Assembly (NCBI GenBank): GCA_046541575.1
Contig: JBKHDA010000037.1
Location: 1 to 19,248 of the forward strand
Reading direction: 5' to 3'
Length of the DNA: 19,248 bases
From: Halanaerobium sp046541575
GTDB lineage: Bacteria > Bacillota > Halanaerobiia > Halanaerobiales > Halanaerobiaceae
Each line of letters opens with the position of its first letter. The stretch's first letter is position 1. The position numbers and the translations under genes were made by a program. Below are positions 7,279-13,897 of the stretch, piece after piece. The notes beneath the pieces were generated by a model, which had not been told where the DNA came from, made no database searches, and saw only the letters and a program-made list of their open reading frames with translations.

Positions 7279-8259
7279 ATGACAGCAGAACCAATGAAAT
7301 TTGCCAGAAAAATATTAAAAAAAGTTTCTAGAAGTTTTGCTCTGACTATACCAATGCTTGATGATCAGATAAAAGACGAAGTTTTATTAACCTATCTCCA
7401 GGATAGAATTCTTGATAACTTCGAAGATGAAATTCATCCTCCTGATCTGAAGCTGCAGAAAGATATGATGGACCGAGTCAGCAGAATATTTTCTACCACT
7501 GATTATGACCGCAGTAAAGATTTTAAGATCATTAAAAAAAATAGTGAGCTGATAGAAAAAAAGTCTCTACAGGAATTGACCGAAAATATTGATTTAATTT
7601 ATCAGAGTTATCAAAATCTGGATTTAAAAGTTCAGGAAATATCTCATAAATGGCTGGAAGAAATGAATCAGGGAATGCAGAAATATTTAAATAAAGAAGT
7701 TGAAACTTTTTCTGAACTTGATGAATACTGTTATTATGTAGCCGGAACAGTTGGGGGCTTTTTAACTGAAACTATTATTTATAAATTTGATATTATTGAG
7801 CAAAACAGGCAGATATTATTAAATAATTTTAATGAGGCTGGTTTGTTTTTGCAAAAAGTTAATTTAATTAGAGATATTAGAGATGATTTAGAAAATAGAG
7901 ATAAGCATTTTTGGCCTTTAAAAGATCTGGAGGTCACTGAAGAAGATTTATCTGTGCCTCAAAAAAGGGATAAAGCAATGTCTGCATTAGAAGAAATGCT
8001 GAATGATCTAAAAAAACATATTCCGGCTTTAAAAAAATATTATTTTGCTTTACCAGATGAGTTAAAAGGTTACAAAAAGTTTTTTGCTGTTAATAATGCT
8101 TTAGGACTTGCAACTTTAGATAAACTGGAAGCAAACCCTGATGTTTTTTACGGGAATAAACCTGTGAAAACTTCTAAACTAACTTTTTTAAATATTATGC
8201 GGGCACCGGAAAAATACTTTTTGCGCCACAGCAGCCGGTCTGAAAATAATGGTCATTGA
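7279..8259 (+). CDS. Squalene/phytoene synthase family protein, squalene-synthase type
   Basis: A predicted head-to-head prenyltransferase. The family condenses two farnesyl (or geranylgeranyl) diphosphates to squalene, dehydrosqualene or phytoene. The opening SRSFALTIPML (17-27) is the family start motif. Both Mg2+-diphosphate binding motifs are intact: D46-NFE-D50 and D199-IRD-D203, the latter in NLIRDIRDDLENR followed by FWP. YYVAGTVG and the C-terminal stretch FFAVNNALGLATLDKLEANPDVF-type sequence look closer to squalene synthase than to phytoene synthase. Length (326) fits bacterial forms; no C-terminal membrane anchor is visible. The product (squalene versus another C30 compound) cannot be told from sequence. 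It starts 25 bp after the preceding gene and 31 bp before rapZ, so cotranscription is likely. No cyclase or desaturase gene is in the window. Confidence 0.83.
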   Translation: MTAEPMKFARKILKKVSRSFALTIPMLDDQIKDEVLLTYLQDRILDNFEDEIHPPDLKLQKDMMDRVSRIFSTTDYDRSKDFKIIKKNSELIEKKSLQELTENIDLIYQSYQNLDLKVQEISHKWLEEMNQGMQKYLNKEVETFSELDEYCYYVAGTVGGFLTETIIYKFDIIEQNRQILLNNFNEAGLFLQKVNLIRDIRDDLENRDKHFWPLKDLEVTEEDLSVPQKRDKAMSALEEMLNDLKKHIPALKKYYFALPDELKGYKKFFAVNNALGLATLDKLEANPDVFYGNKPVKTSKLTFLNIMRAPEKYFLRHSSRSENNGH

Positions 8260-8290
8260 TTTAGTTTTTTAGGAAGGGGATTAATTTTAT

Positions 8291-9139
8291 ATGGATTTTT
8301 TACTTATTACAGGGATGTCTGGAGCTGGCAAATCTCTGGCTTTAAATTATTTTGAAGATAGGGGATATTTTTGTGTAGATAATCTACCCCCGGCTTTAAT
8401 ATCAAAATTTGCTGAGTTATGTCTGCAGTCAGATTTAGATAAAATTGCTCTTGTTAGTGATATCCGGGGAAGAGAGTTTTTTAATGAACTTTTTAAAGAA
8501 TTAGCAAAAATTGAGAAGATGGGCTTAAATTATAATATTCTTTTTCTGGAAGCATCTGATGATGTTTTAATAACAAGGTATAAGGAGAGCAGAAGGCGTC
8601 ATCCGCTTGATGAAGAGGGCAGAGTTTTAGATGCTATCGAAAGAGAAAGAGAATTATTAGAAGAACTGCGGGGAAGAGCAACAAAAATAATTGACACAGG
8701 TGAATTGAAAATTTCGGAACTGCAGGAGGAATTAAACAAGCTGTTTTTGTCTGGTGAAGATAAAAATTCACTTTATTTAAGTTTGATTTCTTTTGGTTTT
8801 AAATATGGTATCCCCAGAGATGCTGATTTAGTAATGGATGTGCGATTTTTACCAAATCCCTATTATGTAGAATCTTTAAGAGTAAAAACAGGAAATGATC
8901 AAGAAGTACAGGATTATGTTCTAAAATGGCCTGTAACTGATAAATTTTATAATAAATTTTTTGATTTAATCGATTTTTTACTGCCTGAATATAAAAAAGA
9001 AGGTAAAAGTCACCTTTCTGTAGCTATTGGTTGTACTGGCGGCAAACATCGCTCTGTAACTACAGTTAATAAGTTAAAGGAATTTTTAGCTGAAAAAGAA
9101 TTTAAGATCAATGTTGAGCATCGTGATATAGATAGATAA
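8291..9139 (+). CDS. rapZ: RNase adapter/nucleotide-binding protein RapZ (YvcJ)
   Basis: A 282-residue P-loop protein of the RapZ/YvcJ family, normal length. It shows Walker A GMSGAGKS (8-15), VDNLPP (29-34), the DIRG motif (57-60), a basic RRRHPL segment near 101-106, and the C-terminal CTGGKHRSV (248-256). In E. coli RapZ directs RNase E to the small RNA GlmZ in response to glucosamine-6-phosphate. In Firmicutes the protein hydrolyses nucleotides and its role is less clear (competence in Bacillus). It is followed by yvcK and whiA, the order typical of Firmicutes and Actinobacteria. The ribosome site AGGAAGGGG (8271-8279) is about 11 nt from the ATG, longer than usual here. Confidence 0.95.
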   Translation: MDFLLITGMSGAGKSLALNYFEDRGYFCVDNLPPALISKFAELCLQSDLDKIALVSDIRGREFFNELFKELAKIEKMGLNYNILFLEASDDVLITRYKESRRRHPLDEEGRVLDAIERERELLEELRGRATKIIDTGELKISELQEELNKLFLSGEDKNSLYLSLISFGFKYGIPRDADLVMDVRFLPNPYYVESLRVKTGNDQEVQDYVLKWPVTDKFYNKFFDLIDFLLPEYKKEGKSHLSVAIGCTGGKHRSVTTVNKLKEFLAEKEFKINVEHRDIDR

Positions 9140-9196
9140 ATTTTTGGGAACTTATCTTTGTTTTAATTTAGTTATTAACAAAAAGGAAGTGTAATT

Positions 9197-10477
9197 ATGA
9201 ATCTGCCCAAATGGTTTTTTCCGGGTCTGGGTGTGAAGAGATGGTTTTTAGTAATAATATTTGCTTTTATTTTAATTAGTTTAGGCATCACACCATTATT
9301 TGGTTTTGATTTAAGTGTTTATGTGGCTAATAATTTATTGGCTATGTTAAATAATGTTTTTGGAACACAGGCCGTGCCTGTTCTTAAACTGGCAGCAGTT
9401 ATTATGATTTTAAGCGGAATTAGTTTGACTTATTATTCTTTATTAAAGATAAGGGCAGAATTTAATACTCATATTACACCAGATGATGAGATACTTGATT
9501 TATTATATGAAAAAAGAAAATCTAATAAAGGACCTGAGATTGTGGCTTTTGGAGGAGGAACCGGTCTTTCAAATCTGCTGAGAGGTTTAAAACAGCATAG
9601 TGATAATTTGACAGCTGTTGTCACAGTTGCTGATGATGGTGGAAGTTCAGGTAGATTAAGAGATGAGATGGGGATTTTGCCTCCCGGAGATATCCGCAAC
9701 TGTCTGGTTGCTCTTGCTGATAGAGAGCCCCTAATGGAAAAACTTTTCCAGCATCGTTTTGATTCTGAAGGGGGACTGGAAGGCCACAGCTTTGGTAATT
9801 TATATATTGCAGCAATGACGGAAGTGCTGGGAGATTTTGAAGAAGCAGTTAGAGCTTCCAGTAAAGTATTAGCAATAAAAGGTAAAGTTTTACCGGCAAC
9901 CAATGAAGATATAAAACTTGGGGCAGTCTACCATGACCAGGAAGAAAGAATGGGAGAATCAGCTATTCCGGTTTATGATAAAGAAATTAATAGGGTGTTT
10001 TTATACCCCAAAAATGCAAGCACTACTCCGGAAGTAAAAAACTCCATCCAAAAGGCTGATGTGATTGTGATTGGCCCCGGCAGTCTTTATACAAGCATAT
10101 TACCGAATCTTCTTGTAAAAGGAATTGTTGAGGCAATCAAAGAAAGTAATGCCTTAAAACTATATGTCTGTAATGTGATGACTCAGCCAGGAGAAACAGA
10201 TAATTATACTGCAGCTGACCATGCACAGGCGATCATTGATCACTGTGGTAGTGGGGTTTTTGATTATATTATTGTAAATAATCGTCAGGGTACTGATGAA
10301 CTGCGCAAAAAATACGAGGCTGAAGGTGCTTATCCTGTTCAAATAGATCATCAGCGGCTGGATAATTTGGGTGTTAAAATAGTTGAGGCAGATCTCTTAA
10401 AAAAAGACAGTTACCTTAGGCATGATCCTCAGGCTCTGGCAGAATTGATTTATGATTTAAATAAGAAATACAATTAA
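9197..10477 (+). CDS. yvcK: YvcK family protein (gluconeogenesis factor) with N-terminal membrane anchor
   Basis: A 426-residue protein. Residues about 110-426 are a YvcK/CofD-like domain with GGGTGLSNLLRGLK (119 on), VADDGGSSGRLR, PPGDIRNCLVALAD, HSFGNLYI, GPGSLYTSI and MTQPGETDNYTAADH. In Bacillus and mycobacteria YvcK is needed for growth on gluconeogenic carbon and for peptidoglycan synthesis, and binds UDP-sugars. The Bacillus protein is about 317 residues and soluble. This one has an extra N-terminal region with two hydrophobic helices (about 14-37 and 60-83) that would fix it to the membrane. It lies between rapZ and whiA as in other Firmicutes. The start follows AAGGAAGTG at 9182-9190. 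Confidence 0.95.
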   Translation: MNLPKWFFPGLGVKRWFLVIIFAFILISLGITPLFGFDLSVYVANNLLAMLNNVFGTQAVPVLKLAAVIMILSGISLTYYSLLKIRAEFNTHITPDDEILDLLYEKRKSNKGPEIVAFGGGTGLSNLLRGLKQHSDNLTAVVTVADDGGSSGRLRDEMGILPPGDIRNCLVALADREPLMEKLFQHRFDSEGGLEGHSFGNLYIAAMTEVLGDFEEAVRASSKVLAIKGKVLPATNEDIKLGAVYHDQEERMGESAIPVYDKEINRVFLYPKNASTTPEVKNSIQKADVIVIGPGSLYTSILPNLLVKGIVEAIKESNALKLYVCNVMTQPGETDNYTAADHAQAIIDHCGSGVFDYIIVNNRQGTDELRKKYEAEGAYPVQIDHQRLDNLGVKIVEADLLKKDSYLRHDPQALAELIYDLNKKYN

Positions 10478-10539
10478 AAATGAAATTTGATTTTTTAAAA
10501 ACTTAGATTAATTAATATAGATTCTAGAAGGTGATAAAA

Positions 10540-11463
10540 ATGTCCTTTACCGATCAGGTTAAAGAAGAACTAACACATAAAGATAAATTTGGTTATCAAG
10601 AACAGCTGGCAGAACTTGCTGCTTTGATTAGAATTGATGGTTCAATTCAAATTACTAATAAACATCTGGCTGTTAAGGTAACTCTTTACCATGGGAATCT
10701 GGCCCGCAGAATTTATTCATTGATAAAAGATCGTTTTGGTTTTAGTATTGAAATCAGGGTTAGACAGGATAGAAGATTTAATTTAAGCCACAGTTATGAT
10801 ATTATTGTAACTCCACAGCCGGGTGTCAGAGAATTCTTGCTGGAGCTTGGATTTTTATCTCCGGATAATAGTCTGGTCTTTCATATCAAAGAAGAATATC
10901 TGGAAGCTCGCAAATTATCACAGGCTTATTTACGCGGCTTATTTTTAGGGGGAGGTTCAGTTAACCGTCCTCAGAGTGAATATCATTTAGAGTTCCGCTG
11001 TGAGCGGGAGAGTGTAGCCGAGGATTTGAAAATTTTACTTGCCAAATTTGATTTAGAAGCTCATCAAACAGAGCATAAGGGTTATTATGTGATTTATTTT
11101 AAAAGTTATGATGAAGTAGTGAAAGTTTTAAATATAATCGGGGCCCATCAGGCAATGCTAAAAATGGAAAATGATCATATTGTTAAAGAATTAAAAAATG
11201 ATGTCAACCGCAGGGTTAATTTTGAGACTGCAAATTTAGAAAAATCAGTTTCAGCAGCTATGGATCAGCTGGAATATATAGATATTATAGAAAAAAAAGA
11301 AGGCCTGAATAGTTTAAGTCCCGGTCTGCAGGAAATTGCAGAGCTGCGCAGAGAAAATCCCTATGCTTCTTTAAAAGAATTGGGAGAAATTTTAGATCTC
11401 AGCAAATCAGGTGTTAACCACCGTTTGCGGAGAATTAAGAAAATTGCTCAAAATTTAACTTGA
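10540..11463 (+). CDS. whiA: WhiA-type DNA-binding protein
   Basis: A 307-residue WhiA homologue. It has an N-terminal degenerate LAGLIDADG homing-endonuclease fold (LAALIRIDGSI near 27-36, and RGLFLGGGSVNRP near 130) and a C-terminal helix-turn-helix (SLKELGEILDLSKSGVNHRLRRI near 278-300). It controls sporulation division in Streptomyces and affects cell division and metabolism in Bacillus. ATG 10540 is preferred over the in-frame GTG at 10531, because AAGGTGA (10528-10534) overlaps that GTG and is properly spaced for the ATG. It ends the rapZ-yvcK-whiA run, and its stop codon lies inside the -35 box of the next promoter. Confidence 0.95.
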   Translation: MSFTDQVKEELTHKDKFGYQEQLAELAALIRIDGSIQITNKHLAVKVTLYHGNLARRIYSLIKDRFGFSIEIRVRQDRRFNLSHSYDIIVTPQPGVREFLLELGFLSPDNSLVFHIKEEYLEARKLSQAYLRGLFLGGGSVNRPQSEYHLEFRCERESVAEDLKILLAKFDLEAHQTEHKGYYVIYFKSYDEVVKVLNIIGAHQAMLKMENDHIVKELKNDVNRRVNFETANLEKSVSAAMDQLEYIDIIEKKEGLNSLSPGLQEIAELRRENPYASLKELGEILDLSKSGVNHRLRRIKKIAQNLT

Positions 11464-11487
11464 AATTATTTTAAAAGATGATATAAT
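11460..11487 (+). promoter_or_regulatory. Promoter of the cggR-gapA glycolytic operon
   Basis: TTGAAA (11460-11465) and a perfect TATAAT (11482-11487) with 16-bp spacing. The -35 overlaps the whiA TGA stop. Transcription would start near 11494, upstream of a hairpin and the tandem operator in the cggR leader. Confidence 0.75.
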
Positions 11488-11523
11488 AAGTTTGGAAGTT
11501 GAAAAAACAATATAGAACTTACT

Positions 11524-11549
11524 GCTGATTTAAATATCAGCTTTGTTTT
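11524..11549 (+). terminator. Small hairpin with T-run in the cggR leader (whiA terminator or attenuator)
   Basis: GCTGAT (11524-11529) pairs with ATCAGC (11536-11541) around TTAAAT, followed by TTTGTTTTT. The stem is only 6 bp, so termination would be partial. It lies between the cggR promoter and the operator, so it acts on both whiA readthrough and cggR transcripts. Confidence 0.5.
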
Positions 11550-11558
11550 TGGCTGCAT

Positions 11559-11596
11559 CGGGACAATTTTGTTCCGTTTGGACAAAAACGTTCCAG
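11559..11596 (+). promoter_or_regulatory. Tandem CggR operator
   Basis: Two copies of GGACAA-N4-GTTCC, at 11561-11575 and 11580-11594, start 19 bp apart, about two helical turns. The first continues a CGGGAC element. Bacillus CggR binds a tandem operator of CGGGAC-N6-TGTC units with a similar period, placed between the promoter and cggR, as here. Binding would block the elongating polymerase just upstream of the cggR ribosome site (GGAGG at 11600-11604) until fructose-1,6-bisphosphate accumulates. Confidence 0.75.
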
Positions 11597-11610
11597 CTCG
11601 GAGGTTAAAC

Positions 11611-12660
11611 ATGAATAAACTGTTTAAAATTCAGCAAAAAATTGTACCAGAAATTGTAGAAACAGCCCAACAAAGATATAATATTTTACGTGGTATTTAT
11701 TATAATCAGCCAATTGGAAGAAGAGCTCTTGCCAGAATTCTTGGTTTAAGTGAAAGAACTATCCGCAATGACCTGGAGTTTTTTGAAAAAAATGCTTTTA
11801 TAACTATTACTCCTGCAGGTACTCAAATAACTAGAATTGGAGAAGAATTTTTGATAGAATTAGATGAGTACATAAAAGAATTAAGAGATATTAGTTATTT
11901 GGAAAATAGACTGCAGAAAATTTTAGGAATAGAAAAAGTAAAATTAGTTAATGGAGCAGTTCCGGCTGGAGATTTAAAAGCAGAAATTGGTCGGATGGCC
12001 TCACAACTTTTACAGCAGGAAATAAAAAATGGTGATATACTTGCTGTAACAGGTGGGACAACCCTGGCCCAGGTGGCATCAGAGATGAGCTACAGTGCTG
12101 AATCAAGAGATGTAACAGTGGTTCCAGGCAGAGGTGGACTTGGTGAGGAGGTTGAAATCCAGGCCAATACAATCGCTGCTGAGATTGCAAAAAAAATTGG
12201 GGGCAGTTATCATCTGCTGCATATTCCGGATAATATGGCTGAAGAAAATATTTATCACATCACAAAAGAACCAACAATCAAAAAAACTTTAGAAATTTTA
12301 AAAAGAGCAAACATATTAATTCATGGTGTAGGAACTGCTGAAGATATGGCAGGGCGCCGGGGGATGGAGGAAAAAGAAATCAAAGATCTCCTGAATGCTG
12401 GAGCAGTAGGAGAAGCCTTTGGCTTTTACTTTAATTCTCAGGGAGAAATAATCTACTCCACGACAAGTGTTGGCTTGAATCTGGGAGATCTGCAGACAAT
12501 AAATAAAGTTATTGTCGTTGCAGGTGGAGAAAACAAAGCAGAAGCTATAATATCTGCAGTTTCTTGTAAATACCAGGATATATTAATTACTGATGAAATT
12601 ACAGCCCGAAAAATTATCACTCTTAAAGGGGGTGAGGCCAAAAACAGGCTGGCAAATTAA
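11611..12660 (+). CDS. cggR: Central glycolytic genes regulator CggR
   Basis: A 349-residue SorC/DeoR-type repressor. The N-terminus (MNKLFKIQQKIVPEI) and the helix-turn-helix region PIGRRALARILGLSERTIRNDLEFFE split across about 34-59 follow the Bacillus CggR pattern closely. The remainder is a sugar-phosphate binding domain with GGTTLAQVA near the effector site. In Bacillus, fructose-1,6-bisphosphate releases CggR from its operator and derepresses gapA-pgk-tpiA-pgm-eno; the same gene set follows here. ATG 11611 has GGAGG 7 nt upstream. The frame is open further up to a TTG at 11569, but that lies inside the operator and has no ribosome site. The 95-bp gap to gapA carries no obvious strong promoter. 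Confidence 0.95.
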   Translation: MNKLFKIQQKIVPEIVETAQQRYNILRGIYYNQPIGRRALARILGLSERTIRNDLEFFEKNAFITITPAGTQITRIGEEFLIELDEYIKELRDISYLENRLQKILGIEKVKLVNGAVPAGDLKAEIGRMASQLLQQEIKNGDILAVTGGTTLAQVASEMSYSAESRDVTVVPGRGGLGEEVEIQANTIAAEIAKKIGGSYHLLHIPDNMAEENIYHITKEPTIKKTLEILKRANILIHGVGTAEDMAGRRGMEEKEIKDLLNAGAVGEAFGFYFNSQGEIIYSTTSVGLNLGDLQTINKVIVVAGGENKAEAIISAVSCKYQDILITDEITARKIITLKGGEAKNRLAN

Positions 12661-12704
12661 AATCAGAGCAGCTTAGAAAGTTTAAAACTTTTTTAAATCT
12701 TTGT

Positions 12705-12725
12705 TTAGTAAATTAATTAGTAAAT
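12705..12725 (+). repeat. 9-bp direct repeat upstream of gapA
   Basis: TTAGTAAAT occurs at 12705-12713 and again at 12717-12725, a 12-bp period, in the AT-rich cggR-gapA gap 30 bp before the gapA start. It may be a regulatory or processing element or chance in AT-rich DNA. Confidence 0.4.
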
Positions 12726-12755
12726 GATTCATCATATTATAAGGAGGAATTAATA

Positions 12756-13751
12756 ATGAAAAAAGTAGCAATTAATGGTTTTGGTCGTATTGGTAGAGGG
12801 TACTTAAGGTTAGTAGAAGGTAGAGATACTGAAGAAATCGAAATCGTAGCAATTAACGATTTAGTAGATGTTGAAAATTTAGCTTACTTACTTAAATATG
12901 ATTCTGTACATGGTCGTTTTGATGGTACAGTAGAAATTGATGATGGTGACTTAGTTATTAATGGTAAGAAGATTAAAGTTACTGCTGTTAAAGATCCTGC
13001 AGAATTACCATGGGAAGAAAATAATATTGATGTTGTAATTGAATCAACAGGTGTATTCCGTCATAAAGAGCAGTTAATGAAGCATATTGAAGCTGGTGCT
13101 AAGAAAGTTATTTTAACAGTACCTGCTAAAGATGAAATTGATAATACTATTGTACTTGGTGTTAATGATGATGATCTGTCTGATGATGACTTAATCGTTT
13201 CTAACGCTTCCTGTACAACAAACTGTTTAGCTCCTTTAGCTAAAGCTTTAAATGACGAATTTGGAATTGAAAAAGGTCTGATTACTACTGTTCACGGTTA
13301 TACTACAAGTCAGGCTATTTTAGATATGCCAGCAAGTAAAACCAGAAGAGGTAGAACAGCTGCTGAAAATATCATTCCTACAACTACAGGTGCTGCTATT
13401 GCAACTACTAAAGTTCTGCCTGAGTTAGATGGTAAGATTGATGGTATGGCAATTAGAGTTCCAGTACCTAATGGCTCCTGTGTTGATGGAGTATTTACTT
13501 TAGAACAGGATGTTACAGTTGAAGAAGTAAATGCAATGTTTAAAGAAAAAGCAGAAGGCGAAATGAAAGGTATCATGGGATATACTGAGGACGAATTAGT
13601 TTCCAGAGACATTATGGGACAGTTTGAATCTTCTATGATTGATGCTCAGTCAACTATGGTTGTTAATGGCAACATGGTTAAAGTTATTTCCTGGTATGAC
13701 AATGAGTTAAGTTACACAAATAGAGTTTTAGACTTAACATTAATGGTTTAA
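12756..13751 (+). CDS. gapA: Glyceraldehyde-3-phosphate dehydrogenase
   Basis: Oxidises glyceraldehyde-3-phosphate with NAD+ and phosphate to 1,3-bisphosphoglycerate in the cytoplasm. At 331 residues it has normal length. NAD-binding NGFGRIGR is at 7-14; D35 after IVAIN marks the NAD-type pocket. Catalytic C153 is in SNASCTTNC and H180 in TTVHGYTTSQ. The ring of TTTGAA and RVPVPNGS motifs and the C-terminal WYDNELSY are intact. The stretch after H180 (TTSQAILDMPASKTRRGRT) differs from the usual clostridial TNDQ...LRRARAA form, so the enzyme may belong to another GAPDH subgroup. The start follows AAGGAGG (12741-12747). It is the first enzyme gene of the CggR operon, and a long hairpin after it may set its mRNA level apart from pgk. 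Confidence 0.97.
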   Translation: MKKVAINGFGRIGRGYLRLVEGRDTEEIEIVAINDLVDVENLAYLLKYDSVHGRFDGTVEIDDGDLVINGKKIKVTAVKDPAELPWEENNIDVVIESTGVFRHKEQLMKHIEAGAKKVILTVPAKDEIDNTIVLGVNDDDLSDDDLIVSNASCTTNCLAPLAKALNDEFGIEKGLITTVHGYTTSQAILDMPASKTRRGRTAAENIIPTTTGAAIATTKVLPELDGKIDGMAIRVPVPNGSCVDGVFTLEQDVTVEEVNAMFKEKAEGEMKGIMGYTEDELVSRDIMGQFESSMIDAQSTMVVNGNMVKVISWYDNELSYTNRVLDLTLMV

Positions 13752-13766
13752 TTAATATTAAAAAAT

Positions 13767-13806
13767 ATTTCAGGGTCGGGCTTAAGCCTGCCCCTGAAAT
13801 TTTAAT
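13767..13806 (+). terminator. Long hairpin after gapA (partial terminator or mRNA-stabilising element)
   Basis: ATTTCAGGG (13767-13775) pairs with CCCTGAAAT (13792-13800). After one T-C mismatch the inner stem CGGGC/GCCTG closes a TTAA loop. TTTTAATC follows. The stem is strong and the T-run short, so partial termination or a 3' stabiliser inside the operon is expected. Confidence 0.75.
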
Positions 13807-13897
13807 CTAAATAAATTTTTTTGCTTAATTTTATAAATATTTTTCATACTTGTCAGATCAAATTAGTAACTGCTAATTAATAACGGGGGTATAAAAA

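Noticed and set aside
9469..9903. 144-residue open frame on the - strand within yvcK
   Set aside because: A mirror of a strongly conserved YvcK coding region; low-complexity Ser/Pro/Leu translation and no start signals. The same reasoning applies to the other - strand frames inside glk, cggR and gapA.
11569..11610. TTG 11569 as the cggR start
   Set aside because: It lies in the operator without a ribosome site, whereas ATG 11611 has GGAGG and gives the family's N-terminus.
12677..12691. AAAGTTTAAAACTTT palindrome in the cggR-gapA gap as a terminator
   Set aside because: Nearly all A-T pairs with almost no loop; too unstable to be called.
13850..13879. TTGTCA plus TAATTA as a pgk promoter
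   Set aside because: Transcription would start inside the pgk ribosome site, leaving no usable leader, and the -10 is poor.
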